Assembly (NCBI GenBank): GCA_015501595.1
Contig: JADNRX010000017.1
Span: 1-64,000 of the forward strand
Reading direction: 5' to 3'
From: Hymenopellis radicata
Lineage: Eukaryota; Basidiomycota; Agaricomycetes; Agaricales; Physalacriaceae
Length of the DNA: 64,000 bases
Part shown: piece by piece, positions 32,532-44,681 of the stretch
How positions within the stretch are numbered: position 1 is the first letter of the stretch
How the letters are laid out: every line of letters begins with the position of its first letter
Notes under the pieces: generated by a model
Database searches by the model: none
What the model saw: the letters and a program-made list of their open reading frames with translations, nothing else
Told to the model about the DNA's origin: nothing
Program-made: the position numbers and the translations under genes

Positions 32532-33923
32532 TTAACAACTTGATATAGGCAGCACTCGAAGGTCTGATAATGTGACATAGCCGAACACACACTCGAAGAC
32601 AGGACATATAGGTTGATTTGGAGATCTGGGTAAAACACAAGCCACACTTGGGCAGCTCACCATATGCTGTATCATATTAATTATGGCCGCATTGAACGAA
32701 ACTGTCCTGGCATGTATGTATTCCGGGCCAGAAAACATGGCCAACAGCAAGGCCAGCAGAATTGATAAAACACTCCTCCAGGGTAGCCTTGTTTGCCAGG
32801 AAATACTAGCCTCGTAGAGATTCTGGAGATCATCTATCACCGTCAACGTCTGGATCAGAGAAAGTAGAGAAATCTCACCCGGCTGACTCATGTATGCCTC
32901 AACCCAGTCCTCGCATTTGACGTCAATCAGCTTAAACCTTCGAAAGACCTTCTCCATATCATGCCCATTGTAATAATTATGACCTCCCTTGGGATATAAA
33001 GGAGGCTTGGGACTCGGCGGGGCTCTGAAAAGCGACGATTCGCATTCTGACGAGGGCACGCGATACAGTCGTTCGTTTACCCAATAAAAACAGTTTTCTG
33101 TGAAATGGCGATAGCCGAGGAAGCTTGGAGGGAGCGCATGGACGCCGTCGTTATACCCTTTGACGCACAGTTCTGTGATGGACGAGGCGCATTCCCTCCA
33201 ATACCGGACGAGATTGTCGTCGCCGGCACGAGGGGAGCCAAATGTGACTGTCTTGATACGGCATCCAGCCGGTATGGATACAGTGCCAGTGAGGATATCC
33301 AGCGCGAGTAGGTAGGAGATTGCCCCACCCATGCTATGGCCGGTCAACACGAGTTCCTCCACGTCGTGTTCGCGAAAGCCCTGTGCCATAGCATTGCATA
33401 TGCTGTCTTTGAGCCCTTCGTAAAGTGTCCAAAAGCCTGTGTGTACGCGACCGCGACCGGATGGATGCTTCTGGAAGAGGAAGCGTAGGTCTTGGATTGC
33501 CTGGACGGGCAATATGGTTCCGGATATGGCGACAATGAGTTGCTTGGTAGGAGGACGGTAGGTGACATAGGAATGGAGGTCTGAGACGCTACCAAAGAAG
33601 TCTGCTATTAGGATCGAGCCTTTCAGAGCGGTATAGCCTTCTAGAGGGAATCGAGGTTGGACAAGCTGGTCGATGTGGGTGAGGATGAAGGATATAGGGA
33701 TAGTGTTGTTGGATGCAATTTCCGCATACTGGCCTGGGGAATTGGTTGAGATTCTGATATGGACGTGGAACCAATGACGTGGAACCAGATACTGACCTAT
33801 CTCTTCAAGTTCTATCTCGACATCTGATGGCGCCAGGTCATTCTCAGTGAGGGTATATGATGAGGTTGAGGCAACTAGCTTGGCTATCCAACGAAAGTTA
33901 GTTGCCTTCTCTGAGGCATACAT
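32532..33923 (-). CDS. Class 3 lipase (alpha/beta hydrolase), copy A
   Basis: Minus-strand gene beginning MYASEKATNFRWIAKLVAST at 33923. One intron (about 33736-33803) lies between EEIG and QYAEIASNN; if it is removed the segment matches the neighbour at 34259. The class 3 lipase core follows: TKQLIVAISGT oxyanion segment, GRVHTGFWTLYEG, the nucleophile elbow GHSMGG with Ser, VTFGSPRAGD, a later Asp region (GYNDGVHALPPSFLGYRHFT) and catalytic His in GGHNYYNGHDMEKV. A C-terminal hydrophobic run (LSILLALLLAMFS) suggests a membrane anchor absent from copy B; it lies in the same frame and may end in spliced sequence. It should hydrolyse acyl esters of glycerolipids. The conserved N-terminal 20 residues seen in copy B are out of frame here. 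Confidence 0.82.
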   Translation of the reverse strand: MYASEKATNFRWIAKLVASTSSYTLTENDLAPSDVEIELEEIGQYLVPRHWFHVHIRISTNSPGQYAEIASNNTIPISFILTHIDQLVQPRFPLEGYTALKGSILIADFFGSVSDLHSYVTYRPPTKQLIVAISGTILPVQAIQDLRFLFQKHPSGRGRVHTGFWTLYEGLKDSICNAMAQGFREHDVEELVLTGHSMGGAISYLLALDILTGTVSIPAGCRIKTVTFGSPRAGDDNLVRYWRECASSITELCVKGYNDGVHALPPSFLGYRHFTENCFYWVNERLYRVPSSECESSLFRAPPSPKPPLYPKGGHNYYNGHDMEKVFRRFKLIDVKCEDWVEAYMSQPGEISLLSLIQTLTVIDDLQNLYEASISWQTRLPWRSVLSILLALLLAMFSGPEYIHARTVSFNAAIINMIQHMVSCPSVACVLPRSPNQPICPVFECVFGYVTLSDLRVLPISSC

Positions 33924-34258
33924 GCGCCGTTAGGATGGCACTCGCGTTAGGTACTGCCTTGGTCATTGTTCAATGAATCTGAAACAAATCGTTATGAGTA
34001 TCGTACAGTTCGCCATAGTCTCTTCATCCTGCGCAAAGGTTGAACGACGTACGTCTCAGACAGGTTTGCAAACCGTCGTGGCCGGGAACAGATTGCAATT
34101 TGCCCAAAAAGGAATCCCGCCGGAAGCACTCGTCCGATCGGCGATCACTCGTCCCCGACTACCGTTTTCGTCATACAGATGACGAGAAACCGTCCTACCC
34201 TTATCCCACCACCGCTGACCTGAAATGCTCCATCATTACCAACTCCCATCTACCGGCC
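33924..34258. promoter_or_regulatory. Bidirectional promoter between lipase genes
   Basis: 335 bp separate the starts of two head-to-head class 3 lipase paralogues, so both promoters must lie here. No TATA box is obvious. On the minus strand an ATG at 33966 opens a frame (MTKAVPNASAILTA) that resembles the start of copy B but is lost by about one base before MYASE. Confidence 0.5.
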
Positions 34259-35573
34259 ATGTCGAAAGTCAAAGCGCCCAAGTATGCTCTTACCGACGCG
34301 CAGCGCCACATGTACGCCTCGGAAAGACTGATGAATTTCCGATGGATTTCCAGAATTGTGGCAAAGTACTCGGCGTACACGCTTACCGACAAGGACCTGG
34401 CCTCTGCTGACATTGAGCTCGAGCTTGCAGACATAGGTACGGCCAACCTAACCGGTCATGTACCTACTAAGCCGAAATGCTACAGGACAGTATGCCGAAA
34501 TTGCGTCTAATAATGTTGTCCCCGTCTCCTTCATCTTCAATAACCTCGACAAGATGCTTCAGCCTGACTTTCCACTGGAAGGCTACGAGGGCCTGCGCGA
34601 GTCTGTCTGGGTCGCGGAATATTTTGGCCGAGTTTCGCATCTGCATTCTTATGTCGCGTACCGTCCCCAATCCAAACAGCTAATTGCTGCCACCTCTGGA
34701 ACCTGCTCTGTTCCTCAGGCCATGCAGGACTTGCGCACTTTATACCACCGACCCCGCCTTGCTCCCGGCGTCGTTCATTCCGGATTCTGGTCATTGTATA
34801 AAGGTGTACGCGACCTGGTTTACGCCGGCATTGCCCAAGGGTTCAGAGAGCACCCCGATGCCGAAGAGCTTGTCATTACAGGTCACAGCATGGGCGGGGC
34901 TGTCTCCTACCTTCTCATCATAGATGCCTTCTTGGGAAAGATTCCCATCCCTGCCAAGTGCCGGTTAAAGCTTGTCTCCTTCGGTGCACCACGCGTCGGA
35001 GACGAGACGTTTGTTAATCACTGGCGGGACCTCCGCAGCGCGTTTCAAGAGAAACACGAGTTCACCGAACTGTGCGTCAAGGCGTACAACGATGGTGTAC
35101 CTTCCCTTCCTCCGCTATCCTTTGGGTATCGCCATTTTACCGAAAAGTCACTCTACCTGATTCATGGCCGCCTTTACAATGTGCCTCCGTCGGAATGCGA
35201 GTTCTCGCTTTTCCTTGCTGATCCTGCGCCGACATATGATCAGCCTATCCAGGATCCGAGAGGTGGTCATAATTATTATAACGGCCGCGATATGGAAAGA
35301 GTGTTGAGAAGGCTGCAGTGGTTGGACAAGGCAATGCCCGGCAAGGATGATTGGGTCAAAAGGTACAAGAAGCGCGCGAGCAAGCATCGTGCACCCAGTG
35401 TATGCAATCTGAAGCCTGGCTTGCCTCCGAGCTCGTCGTCAATGACGATGGCCGCCATGCAAGGCCCGAAGCAGGCAGATCTTCCTACTGCCTCCTCGAA
35501 GTCGTCGAACGCGAGCAGTCTTGCGGAGAGCTCGACTTCCTCGATTACTCCTCCACCTCCACCACAATCTTAG
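34259..35573 (+). CDS. Class 3 lipase (alpha/beta hydrolase), copy B
   Basis: Two exons, 34259-34436 and 34486-35573, with a 49-bp intron carrying a tactaag branch site, give 421 residues. Start MSKVKAPKYALTDAQRHMYA. The catalytic core matches copy A: SKQLIAATSGTCSV, PGVVHSGFWSLYKGVRDL, nucleophile elbow GHSMGG, VSFGAPRVGDETFVNHW, KAYNDGVPSLPPLSFGYRHF and GGHNYYNGRDMERV with the likely catalytic His. The tail is Ser/Pro-rich and disordered, with no membrane segment. There is no N-terminal signal peptide, so it is probably cytosolic or lipid-droplet-associated rather than secreted. It is the better-preserved member of the divergent pair and the reference for judging copy A. Confidence 0.87.
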
Positions 35574-36220
35574 AGACGCGTCACGACTATTTATACCACT
35601 GTATCTATCACATCTATAATTGTATGTCCATGTAATTAGTGTTGTTGCTGTAACCTTTATTATTCATCCTTTGTGTAGAAAAAGGATGACAATGAAGAAG
35701 AAGAAGTATTGAGAGTTGCCGCTATGGTCTGGAATGAAACGGCCTACGAAACCTTTATAACATTGTTTTCCCACGCCAGTGACTCTCCAACTTTGACGAC
35801 GCCACACCGGAACTTTCCCATCTTTCGAAAGCGGAATACAGCTATATGCTATATCGTTTGGATCGATTCGCGAGTCACAGGTAACAGAGGGCCTGCGCCC
35901 CGCGAAATTTGGACCCTGCCCCAAGCTGTTTCGCGAATCCCAAAAATATGCGCCACAATCTGAACCACCAAATTTGCAACCAGTACCATTGAAAGCCACA
36001 ATTTTCGCCTTTGTAAACGCCACAGTACGTCACTGTTTGTCTTTTCAGAATTGTGAACCTGTCCCTCCTGATCGAAACGATACAGTATGCTCTTAATTAT
36101 TCAAGCATTTTAACGGCAGTCAGAGATACCATGAAGAGTGCTGTTATTATACTGTGAGAAGTAAATAATCGTATATGTCATATCCACCACATTGAGACCC
36201 AAGAAATGCTACATTAATAC
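35574..36220. other. Convergent intergenic space
   Basis: 3' ends of lipase B (plus) and the peptide transporter (minus). Short frames only; no recognisable element. Confidence 0.45.
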
Positions 36221-38709
36221 TTAGATCTTCTCCGTTGAAGATGTCTTTTCGGGGTCGCTAGCAACTATAGCAGTCGGCTGCTGCTTGCCCTCCATGCGCT
36301 CGATATCATTGAACACCACCGCCTTGTCAAGGGAGGAGAAGAACAATGGGAAGCAGAAGGCGGAGACGAATGACGCGCACGCAAGCGCGACGTACTGGAA
36401 GGATCCATGTCAGTCTCATGCTCCATGCAAGAGCAAAACGAGATACGCACAGGCCAGATCAAGAACGGGTCATCGACGACGGCAGTGAGTGCGAGTGAGA
36501 GTGCAGAGGACAGCGCCGAAGTGAACAACACCATCGAGTACACGAGACCCTTCATCCGTGCCGGTGCGCGCGTGTAGGCAATCTCGTACGAGGTGACGTT
36601 CACGAAGATTTCTCCGACTGCAGGCAGAGTATACAAAGGAATCTGCCACCACAGGGAGACTGGAGAGACGGTGTCGCAAGTCGAAGCGGCATAGCCACAA
36701 GGGGAGGTCTGAGGACACGGTCAATATAGGTGTCGGAGAGAATTTCAGGATGACTTGCCTGATACACGCGCCATTGGATGACAGCACCGAAAATCATGTT
36801 AATGGACGCGAGCAGGAATCCCACAGCAATACGCCACATGGCTGGGAAAGGGATTTTGAACCTTTGCAACATCGGATACAGACCATACGTGATGATCGGT
36901 GTGGCAACGATAACTGGTGAGACAAATCAACAAACGACATGGCACATGAAGAAAAGAAAACGCACTGCTCAAGGGGTTGAAGTTGTTGAGAAGGTCATTG
37001 GGGACGCCATTGACAGTCATAGAAGCAGACATCGCGTTCTCCGAATTTCCAAGACCGCCATCGGCCAACTGCAGCGACGTTAGATCGGCGGTTGTCCCGC
37101 TGGGTAGAAGGCGCTGCTTACGTTGAAAATAGGAATCAGGAAGAAGACTTTGCATGCGCTGAACGACTGCCTCAACTCATCGACGAACTTGTCGTCCCAG
37201 TTGATGACGGAAACGTCGACCGGTCGGCCGGTCGCAGCCGCGATGGACGAGGGCTTGGCATGGTCCCAGAACGCGTCGCCTCCCTTCCACCACGACTTTA
37301 AGGTAGCGTGGTTGAAGAGGTGCTTCACAACATGTGCAGCTTCGAGGACAACGGAACCTTGAGGAGGTGCCTTATAGAGTCGCTTGTACACTGCAACGAG
37401 AACGATAGGCATGAGCATGTAGCTAGTGAGAAAGGTTGAGAAAAATCATCAATTGTCTGGAGTAAAAATACGAACATAATACCAGGCGTGAGGTACGCCA
37501 GCCAGAAACCAACATTGTGCGCAGCGTAAGAAGTAGCGAGACTAAAAAATCAGGAATTAGCTCATGTGGAGAGACAACAAAAGATCGATACCCACCCGAA
37601 GAATGCTCCGACATTAATACAGAAGTAGAACTGAGAGGTAATAGTTATGAGTTCTTAGCGTACTATGACGTACTGAATGAAGACTTACAATGAGGAGATA
37701 TCTCTGGACCGTTGCCGTAGGATCAAGAATAACTCTCTCGCCACTCTTCGTGGTTGTAACCCGGGGGTGTTTCACAGGTGACTGATCGCAAAGCAGAGGT
37801 GCAAGAGAGGGTTTGATGAAACCAGCGGCACTGAGAATCGGTATAAACAATGATCTTAGGAAACATGTTTAGATCACTTACAATGCAAGAATAATAAACG
37901 CGATGATGAAAGGCGCAAGCGCGTTGCCAGATGCGAGAACCGAAGGAATAGCGGGCACCACAAGGAGGACATGGGCAATTGCTCCGACTGCAGTCCCGAC
38001 TGAAAGACGGCATCTAGTCAGCCTTCCGCTCCTGTCAAAGGCCACAACTCGGCGTACCGCAAATTGCCTTAAAGCGACCCCACCGGGTGTCAGCGACGAT
38101 TCCACCAAAGATGGGAATAGTGTAGGCCTGATGGGATGCCCAGATAAACCATTGAGTAATGACGGTAGCATGGATACGTACCAAGAAGGTGAACGTCTGG
38201 GTTACGGCAGTCGCGGCCTGAGTACCCAATCCCAAAGCACCTGCCGACTGATTCAAACCCGCTGCCCCGGGGGCAACCGCTCCAGCCCCATTCCCCCCCG
38301 CTGGAAGAGCACCACGAACGAAATTCGCAAACACCTGCGTGCATCCGTAGTAACTCGCACGCTCAGCGAATCTGCGGAGAAATGAGAATTGCCGTGCGGG
38401 ATATAGAGATAGCTGGGGCGTACTCAATCAAGCACATGGCGATAGCGGCCCATGGCATACCTGCAGGGACCTTCCGCAAGGTCGCAAACTCCTCCTCGGT
38501 GGGCTCTGGATAGTCCTCGAGCTCAAAGCGGACCCCATCGTCGACGGCGACGACTGACGACGAGTCCGCCTTCTCTTTCTCTGTTATGGGCAGACCACCG
38601 GGGTTAACCCGGGCAGACTCGTAGTCGATTGTCGCTTGCGCATGGGCGGCAGCTGATCCTTCTGTCAGGAAAGAGTCAAGAAGCTGAGGAAAAGGTTGTA
38701 CGCACACAT
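36221..38709 (-). CDS. PTR2-type proton-coupled peptide transporter (POT)
   Basis: Minus-strand gene with about ten introns. After an acidic N-terminal region (DGVRFELEDYPEPTEEEFAT, LRKVPAGMPWAAIAMCLIEY) comes the POT signature region ERASYYGCTQVFANFVRGAL, then TQTFTFL, YTIPIFGGIVADTRWGRFK, HVLLVVPAIPSVLASG, IIAFIILAL, AAGFIKPSLAPLLCDQ, FYFCINVGAFFGLATSYAAH, LMPIVLVAVYKRLYKAPPQG, SWWKGGDAFWDHAKPS, CKVFFLIPIFN, RIAVGFLLASINMIFGAVIQ, IPLYTLPAVGEIFVNVTSYE, PARMKGLVYSMVLFTSALS, ending TSSTEKI with TAA at 36221. These give about 12 helices. The family imports di- and tripeptides with protons at the plasma membrane. The start is uncertain: ATG 38709 is probable but the first intron could not be fixed. 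Confidence 0.87.
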
Positions 38710-41220
38710 CGCTGAGGCTGGCACTTGGGGGAGAGGCACGAAGCTTCAGGAACAGAAGGTATTAGCTCTTATAACCGCATCAGAGGATTATGATAGCATC
38801 GAAGCACAATATGATAACAAAATGGCGCGGACAGCTGGACAGAGCTGGACATGGAGGTGATGGCCACACCGCATGGTGAGTGAGCTATTATTAGCGTCCT
38901 CAGCACACGATAAGTTGTTTAATCCCGTGTTCCACCCTGTTCCACCCATGGAATAATGGACCCTTCAACGAATTGCATTGTTCGGATAACACTCCGACAA
39001 GAAGATTTCAATGAATGCTCCGGCGCGGAGGCAGCCAATACTACAGGTTTTCCCAACTGTCGTAGCGTCAGATAACGGAATTCACGTGTGGCGTTGCCAA
39101 CTTGTCAATGTGTAGTTCCGAAGTGTGTGCTCGCCCAATGCTCGCCTCCTCGGTAGCGTCAGGGTAGCGGTAGAGGCCAGAAAATATACTAGAGCAAGAG
39201 GCGGGGTGCCGGAGACTGCGGAGAGCGGGAGAAGGAAACTGAGGGGTCGCCGGTCGGCCTGTTACCGGGAAGCACATTGTCAAGTAGATAAGCGAAAACG
39301 GGGGGTGCTCCTCTGTACTCCTCAGCAATGCGCTTGTGCCAAACTTGAGGGTCGAGCCTACGCCCGGAAACAGGGGTGACGGAAACGACCGCGTCTCAGT
39401 GGGGGGCTATAGGTGTAATTCTGGAAAGGTAGAGCTAAAAGTACGTCAAGATTATGGTCTCGATGCCTGTGTACATACGGTCGCATGCGCATGTCCTCGT
39501 ACGCCGATCTTGATCATTTTCTGCTTGTTGATGGTTGTGGTGACAGGATACCTGTCACGGAAGTCGTCACGACGTCCTTCAGCCCTTTCAGCCGTATTCA
39601 TGATTACTTCCTGTCCATCAGCCGTTATCTCTGTTGGGACCTCGAATATGAATTCCCTCAGTTGAGCTGTTTTTATGCGCTGCTCTCAATGCTCTAAGGG
39701 TTAACGTTGATAGCCGTACCTAACCGTATGTACATTCTGACGTGCCACACTTACCATCCACCAAAGTGGGGCTCTCAACGATAGCAATTGAGACGGATGT
39801 AGTAGTACCAGTTTGGCGTCTATTCATCGGGCGACTTTCACGAGCGCTCCGATTCAATTGGTCGGTCGTTCTAGGCATCATATATACATCCCATCTATCA
39901 ACAAGTAAATATAGCAGTTCGACAACATGCCAGCCCACGTTGTGGCCACAAGCTGTGTACTGTTCGTGATCTCGGTTAAGATGGCCATAAGTACCTATAA
40001 GTACACTAGCCAAAAGCCCTTTGATAAGCCGTCGCGACCGACGCCACCGATATCATGGTACACATGCTTCCATCGCTTTATTTGGACGCTTAAAACTCAG
40101 AGAGTTGCAGAAGGCTTCAAGCTTGGTCACCACCCAATTCTTCGAACATCCAGTGATAGTACCGCATCCACCACTCGGGGTTTCGGATTGACTTTGACAG
40201 GCTGCACGCACTTGAGAGTGAAGTAACCTGCGAAATCATCAGAATGGGCTGTACCAACAAATCATGAGGATCAAGAAAATCAGCTGGTGCAAGTCATATA
40301 GTTCAGCATATATTTTTGCATCGGTGTTAATTGAAGTCCTTCGGCGCCTCACCATGTGCGGTGACTTCAGGTTTGCGTCCAGGTGTGGTCCTCCGAGGAT
40401 GGCCCTACATACCGTGATGAACTCGAACGGATCGACGGGAAGTCATCCAGTACCTGCACTAGAAGCTACTAGAAGACGGTGAACAGCCTTCTCTTTGAAA
40501 AAAATGACGTAGGTTGTAGGTCAACGTCCACTAACCTTGACCATTCTGTGACACTGTCATAACTCCCTGTTTTCACAGGAAGTCCGGCAACGGAATCATA
40601 CGAACCACCAGTGCACTAGGAGCGGGCGCCAACGATATGCCCATGGAACGAATCCTATAATCAGTTAGCTTCGGGTTTCACAGTGGCGCGGATTTCGAGT
40701 TGTAGAGCTTGCACAGGTTACTGGGAGCGCTCGGAAGGCAAGGTGATCGCTCTTACCCTCTGAAACTCCTGAGTCAAGGCATTTTGGTCCATGAGATTCC
40801 AGCGCGAATGGCATACAGAGTTGTGACCACCGTTGCTCGATCGGACCTCGAAGTTCGAATTCTTCTATCGCCCAATCCCAACTACGCAATAATTGACGCC
40901 ACAGTCCTAGGTTGTGTTTACCATTGTCGCGACTGATGCAAGAATGGTGGCTTAGCGCTTAGCATTATGAAAGCACTAAGTACTCTTTAGACCAGACCGT
41001 TGGAGGCTGATATCCAGGTCCAATCCGATATAGTCGCATGCCTGGATATCGCAAGATTTCCCAATTCTCCGTTCGCGGGTAGCACAGTCACCTGAAGATG
41101 AATAAAGCGAGGCCATCATGCATAGCTAATCGTCGTGTACGATTGAACGGGACGTGTTATGTGGAACGTAGTCGAATAGAAGGGACCCTAGTAAGCAACA
41201 AAGTGGAGTCGACATTGTGA
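38710..41220. other. 2.5-kb intergenic stretch, no gene recognised
   Basis: Several frames of 70-110 codons occur on both strands (for example 39336-39665 plus, 39720-40013 minus), but none shows a known motif, a hydrophobic pattern or splice-supported extension. It may hold decayed sequence. Confidence 0.4.
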
Positions 41221-41812
41221 CTAACGTCGTCCCTCGACCATGATAATGTGGTATCCAAAGTTGGTCTTTACGAGTGAGGACACGATAGGCTTGTCGACGG
41301 TTGATGGTGTCAGTGCGAAAGCTGCATCTTGGAATGCTCCGACCTTGGAAAATCCAATTAAGCATGTACAAATGTAAAGTCAAAGGTACACACCATACTG
41401 CCTCTGACCATCCAGCCAAGGCTCCCACCAGCTGCGACGGGTGAGGTGTATCAACTACATCAATGGGACGACCATACCTTTCGCCTTGTCCTCGGAGTAT
41501 TCTTGCGCGACTTTGTTAAATGCAATTCCCTCCTACCATCGGTGAGCGCCAAGTCGCAGTCAAGAAGATCGGTGGGAGACCTGTATCTTGGTCAAGGCTT
41601 CCGTGGCTTTCGAGTGTTTTTCGCAGAGGATGTGCCGCACGTTCACGGCTGTTGCGGCTTTCAGGCCACCTTTGCCCTGGTGCTGTATTATTTACGCTGG
41701 ACCTATACGGAGTAGATCGTACTTTTCCGCTGGACTTCTCTTCGGAATCCTCATCCTTTGACTTCGCCTTCTTGTCGTTCTTGTTATTCGATGCCGCTGC
41801 TTTCTTCGCCAT
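41221..41812 (-). CDS. Parvulin-type peptidyl-prolyl isomerase (Pin4/Par14-like)
   Basis: Minus strand, five exons. Start [20 protein letters not shown] at 41812. After a Lys-rich leader and an intron starting gtacga, the parvulin domain begins [20 protein letters not shown] with the catalytic His, then [63 protein letters not shown] and [12 protein letters not shown] before a TAG at 41221. All conserved parvulin positions (His, Cys, GGSLGW, F, the final HII) are present. The basic leader and missing WW domain place it with Pin4/Par14, a nucleolar and mitochondrial isomerase linked to pre-rRNA processing, not with Pin1. About 131 residues, normal for the family. Four introns of about 45-100 bp. 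I see no defect. Confidence 0.92.
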
Positions 41813-41976
41813 GGTGGGAGGAAAGATGAACGATCGAGGCTGGGTTAGGGTTCCGTTCTTGGTCACTTCCTTTCTGGGTTTCTTAGTCCCCACCTGTTCG
41901 CCGAACGTTCCGTTGAATTGAATTGACTGCAGCACTACCTGATATCAATCCTTCACGCTACTTTTCAAGTGCCACT

Positions 41977-43300
41977 ATGGCTCTGAGTCGAACGCTACCT
42001 GAATTGCCCTACGACGTTTGGGATGCTATCGCTTCCCTAGTACCTGAAAGGCATATAAAGAACTTCTACTTCCTCAACTCTGCATTCCTGCATGTATCTA
42101 TGGCAGCTCGCTACAAATCTCTCGTTCTGGAGCAATGGACCAGTCTGAGGTTCATTAGGCGCTGTAGGTGAGTACAGACCTTTGCTGGCTGCTTGTCATT
42201 ATACAGATCCGGTGATAACTAGTGCTGCGGATGTTTGCCACCTCGTAAAACGAATTGAAATTCGGTACACGCGTTCTCCAGAACGCACTCTCCGTAATGT
42301 TTGTCGTTTTCTCCCATAGCTTCCTATAGAAGACACTGATTTCTCTTAGATTATAAAGGCGCAAGCAGTACTGCTGGAGGGCGTCGTCCAGTCTCTGAAT
42401 CATGTCAGGGAGATAGAGATTATCTGGCCCTTTACCGAAGGCGCCCACGATTTGCACCTTTTTCCGATTGTGTGGAGGTACTTGGGACCGCGCTTAACCT
42501 CTGTCGTTATCAGGACCTCTGCAGCTCAACTAGCTCTGATAATGCCCACCTCTACCGCCCTGTCAAACGTCGAAAACATATGTCTTGACTTAGCCCCGGG
42601 AAACATCGATCCAACAGGCCTGGAATACCTCTTTGTTGGTGCAAATATCTCTGCGCTGCAACTTAGAGTGTTCACGGATCCATCCCCCATCTTTGCTACC
42701 TTACCCGTTCTTCCCAACTTGCGCACTCTGATCCTCCAGTGCTCCCGCTTCTCGAAATTCAAAGAGTCGCTTCATGTAGCCACTTTTCTGACAAGACATG
42801 TGGCGGGGCTTCTCACGCTCAAGCTCGTCGAGGTGGACGGGTGTGAAGCATTTACCGATCTGTTCGGAACAGATGAACTGGCACTTCCCCTCGAATCCTC
42901 GAATGAATCTGTGAAAATTGGCGACGAGCCCCAGCTACAGCATCTCACATTGCATTGCGGGGGGCTTACGTTATCGTCCTGGAACAGGTTCATGATTGAA
43001 CTGTTCCATTCATTCACAGGATCCTTGAAGGAACTCAGGTTGATCTCTGTGCCTTTGTCTTTCGACGAACTAGAGCGCTTTAGTGCCCTGTTCACCAAAG
43101 ACGGGCCTTTGCTATCTTTGGCTATGTGCCTAAAAACTGTTTCACCTTCCGCAATTGACCTCCTTGCGTCCGCGTTCCCGAACATCGAGGAGTTGCACAT
43201 CTCATACCGGTCGGTACTATGGATTGAAAAACCAAGGTCCGATGTACAAGGCGATGAATACGTACGCGGTTTCTTGTATTTCACGTCTTTTCAGGACTGA
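41977..43300 (+). CDS. F-box/LRR-like protein
   Basis: Three exons, 41977-42167, 42223-42298 and 42350-43300, give about 405 residues. The start MALSRTLPELPYDVWDAIAS followed by LVPERHIKNFYFLNSAF has the F-box-like Leu-Pro pattern. The rest shows repeated LRR-type segments: VENICLDLAPGNIDP, LEYLFVGANISALQLRVF, LPVLPNLRTLILQC, LLTLKLVEVDGCEAF, LQHLTLHCGGLTLSSWNRF, SLKELRLISVPLSFDELERF and FPNIEELHISYRS. Such proteins usually act as substrate receptors of SCF ubiquitin ligases; the family is large and mostly uncharacterised in basidiomycetes. Introns have clear donors (gtgagt, gtttgt) and CTGAT/GATAAC branch sites. It is divergent from the parvulin gene with only 164 bp between starts. Confidence 0.72.
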
Positions 43301-43704
43301 AATTTTTATCTAGCATCCTTCTGTAGAGCAAACGGGAGCCGTCAATATCCTGATTGGGCTCGAGGTCTTCGGCGTTTTGGCGTACACCAGTATTATGCCA
43401 ATGTTCCCGACTTCAACGTCCAGCAACCCTGCGAAGATTCATTGATCATTACAGCGCTATCCCGAGCTTGTTCCCGCGATTATAGTCGTGATCTCAATAT
43501 CGCATCATTGCCAGACTGTAAAAGATGAAGCGGTAAGAGCCGTTTTTGCAATAGGGTGGTCTCTGCAGTACTACTCTACTAGACGTTGGCAGTCAGTATG
43601 TAGGACCAAGACTCACGAGTGTTGTACACAGTACTACACGATAAAGTGGTTAGTAAATATAACTTCGGTTCATAGATCACTCCTTGTCTTCAACTCGCAG
43701 GCTG
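43301..43704. other. Convergent intergenic space
   Basis: Between the stops of the F-box-like gene and the short membrane protein. No gene or repeat was noticed. Confidence 0.5.
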
Positions 43705-44358
43705 TCATCCGGCTTCGGACCAAGGCAGGTGGCGTATCCCAAGCGCATATTCAACGGCATCCGACTTTTCTGCTGCAGAACAGGAAGAAAGAGTAGACGA
43801 TCGTTTCTGTCTCCAGCGCGACTCGGATGGTAACGCGATCGCCACAATCAGCTGAAGCCTCATATTCTCCTCCTGCCCTTTCCCTTGCTCCGCACGCGAT
43901 CCATCTCTGGTATGTCCAACAAGACCATCTCGGAAATGCGACAAACACTGAGATACCCACTCGCGAAATGTGGGAGGCCCTCTGGACGAAGACGAGGGCG
44001 ATAACGATAACGGCACATTGTCGTTAATAGTCATCGCAGAAACGGGCTAATAAACAATATTCATCAGAATACGCGTCGAGAACGGCGAAGAAGAGCACTC
44101 CACCATCATGTTACGCCAATTCATGGTGTTGGAATCGCGCGAATAGATCGCTTTATCTGACCACAGATCCCACAGTTTGGGCCTTTCTTTGGATGGAGGA
44201 CCGATGTCTGTACCGCGTCCCCCAACCATCCCAAGCTGCAGTCGTCTCCACCCAAAGACGCCGATCATGCCTGCTCCGAAGAGCCCGATGGAAAGGAACG
44301 CGAGAACAAGAGGCGGGGACGACGCAGCGGAGAAGAATTGACCACCCTGATTCTGCAT
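43705..44358 (-). CDS. Short single-pass membrane protein (LWDLW type)
   Basis: Two exons on the minus strand, 44104-44358 and 43705-44046, with a 57-bp intron, give 198 residues. A hydrophobic segment (PLVLAFLSIGLFGAGMIGVF) near residues 16-35 is followed by a basic GWRR and later KERPKLWDLWSDK and NWRNMM-P. The C-terminal region reads LQLIVAIALPS and ends EYALGIRHLPW. I recall this combination (one helix, RPKLWD.W, W..I.PL, LQ..V.IALPS) from many agaricomycete hypothetical proteins; no function is established to my knowledge. The topology suggests a cytosolic C-terminus. The frame across the intron is intact. Confidence 0.72.
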
Positions 44359-44681
44359 GACTATGAAGTGTTAGACGGAGGTGGGGGATTTGAAGCGGAT
44401 CGTTGTGGTCCAGGCAAAAAGCTGTCAGGACATGGTGATGGGAGAAGAAGGGAGATAATGCCGGACGCGCCATTTCGTGAGAATTGCCTGCAGTCACCAG
44501 TGGCACTTTGTCCTATTTTGAGCTCGTGTCGGTCATCTGCCAGCGATCTTAGACATAGTATGGAAGGCGCAGTCCATCATGGAGAGTTGAAGATAGTTAA
44601 TGTACAACATACAACTTTCGGGTTTACTCGAAAGTATGGAGATGATACAGTGGTGCGTGGTACTCTTTCACGGTCATCAAA

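Noticed and set aside
41520..41921. 133-codon plus-strand frame with hydrophobic runs
   Set aside because: Antisense to the parvulin gene, whose exons and splice sites fit a known family.
42772..43284. 170-codon minus-strand frame
   Set aside because: Antisense to the F-box/LRR-like exon 3.
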